From contig JAKSBO010000905.1 in NCBI GenBank assembly GCA_022361095.1, forward strand, positions 1 to 6,184: a DNA stretch of 6,184 nucleotides, written 5' to 3'. Positions 5,914-6,184 of the stretch are shown one piece after another. Below the pieces are notes generated by a model, which saw only the letters and a list, made by a program, of their open reading frames with translations, ran no database searches and was not told the DNA's origin. The translations under genes and the position numbers were made by a program. Source of the stretch: Desulfobacterales bacterium (GTDB lineage: Bacteria; Desulfobacterota; Desulfobacteria; Desulfobacterales; Desulfobacteraceae). Every line of letters begins with the position of its first letter. Within the stretch, counting starts at the first letter, position 1.

Positions 5914-6184
5914 TTAACGCTTCAATTTTCTTATTCTTGCATCCTTTAAAACGGTTTCATCAACACCAAATCCACTGCCCAGAAGCTCTGCAGGCCTGAC
6001 GATTCGTGCATTGTAGGGTGTCAGCGTCACTTCAAGGCAAATCGGGGAAATCAACCGGGCGGATGAAAGTGCTTTTCGTAAATCTGTCTTTCGAATTTTA
6101 CCCTTTTTGCTGATATCTTCAACCATAAATTCAGACAACGTCAGAAACCGGTCCAGCTCAGGTTGGCCTATACAGGGTGCTGCA
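5914..6184 (-). CDS. Radical SAM-linked protein with C-terminal DUF2344 (TIGR03936-like), C-terminal fragment cut by window edge
   Basis: Only the last 89 codons are inside the window; the frame is open to the right edge. The visible part has the pattern I recall for the end of DUF2344/TIGR03936 proteins: a region like FLTLSEFMVEDISKKGKI, then the KGK-x3-DLR signature (K-G-K-I-R-K-T-D-L-R), a beta-rich segment (ISPICLEVTLTPYN), VRPAELLGSGFGVDE, and a basic end (RIRKLKR). These proteins are of unknown function. They occur next to, or fused to, a radical SAM/B12-binding protein, and often beside RNase G/E or ribosomal protein genes. Whether this gene is a fusion cannot be seen. The 25 bp gap to rng suggests co-transcription. 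The assignment rests on a short, divergent stretch plus context, so it is less sure than its neighbours. Confidence 0.7.
   Translation of the reverse strand, partial: AAPCIGQPELDRFLTLSEFMVEDISKKGKIRKTDLRKALSSARLISPICLEVTLTPYNARIVRPAELLGSGFGVDETVLKDARIRKLKR

Overview
All genes in this window lie on the minus strand. In transcription order (right to left) they are: the C-terminal end of a radical SAM-linked DUF2344 protein; RNase G (rng); ribosomal protein L34 (rpmH); RNase P protein (rnpA); the membrane insertion factor yidD; the membrane insertase yidC; the RNA-binding KH/R3H protein jag (khpB/eloR); and the N-terminal 256 codons of the tRNA-modification GTPase mnmE, which runs off the left edge. 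Nothing convincing is coded on the plus strand. There is no RNA gene, mobile element, CRISPR array or long non-coding stretch. The longest gaps are 96 bp (rng to rpmH) and 89 bp (yidD to yidC).

The organism looks like a Gram-negative bacterium. YidC has the long periplasmic P1 domain placed between TM1 and the core, which Gram-positive homologues lack. The mid-range base composition, the linkage of a DUF2344 protein to RNase G, and the general look of the proteins suggest a sulfate-reducing Desulfobacterota, perhaps near Desulfobacteraceae. That placement is inference from memory of gene order and was not tested by a search.

The window splits into two transcriptional blocks. Block 1 (right edge to about 4311) is the DUF2344 gene and rng, 25 bp apart, with a good ribosome-binding site (RBS) in front of rng. 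Block 2 is the classic rpmH-rnpA-yidD-yidC-jag-mnmE cluster. It appears to start from a strong sigma-70-like promoter (-35 TTGACA, 17 bp spacer, -10 TAATAT) whose -35 box overlaps the rng stop codon. No hairpin terminator is visible between the blocks, so read-through from block 1 is possible.

Inside block 2 the genes are tightly packed. rpmH and rnpA are 16 bp apart. rnpA/yidD and jag/mnmE are joined stop-to-start with no bases between and no clear RBS, which suggests translational coupling. The jag RBS overlaps the yidC stop codon. Functionally the cluster joins translation (L34), tRNA 5' maturation (RNase P protein), membrane protein insertion (YidD, YidC), RNA binding (Jag) and wobble-uridine modification of tRNA (MnmE); the upstream block adds an endoribonuclease.

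This is mostly a conserved housekeeping region, and I see no clear new system. The least understood element is the DUF2344 radical SAM-associated protein next to RNase G and, here, next to the rpmH operon.
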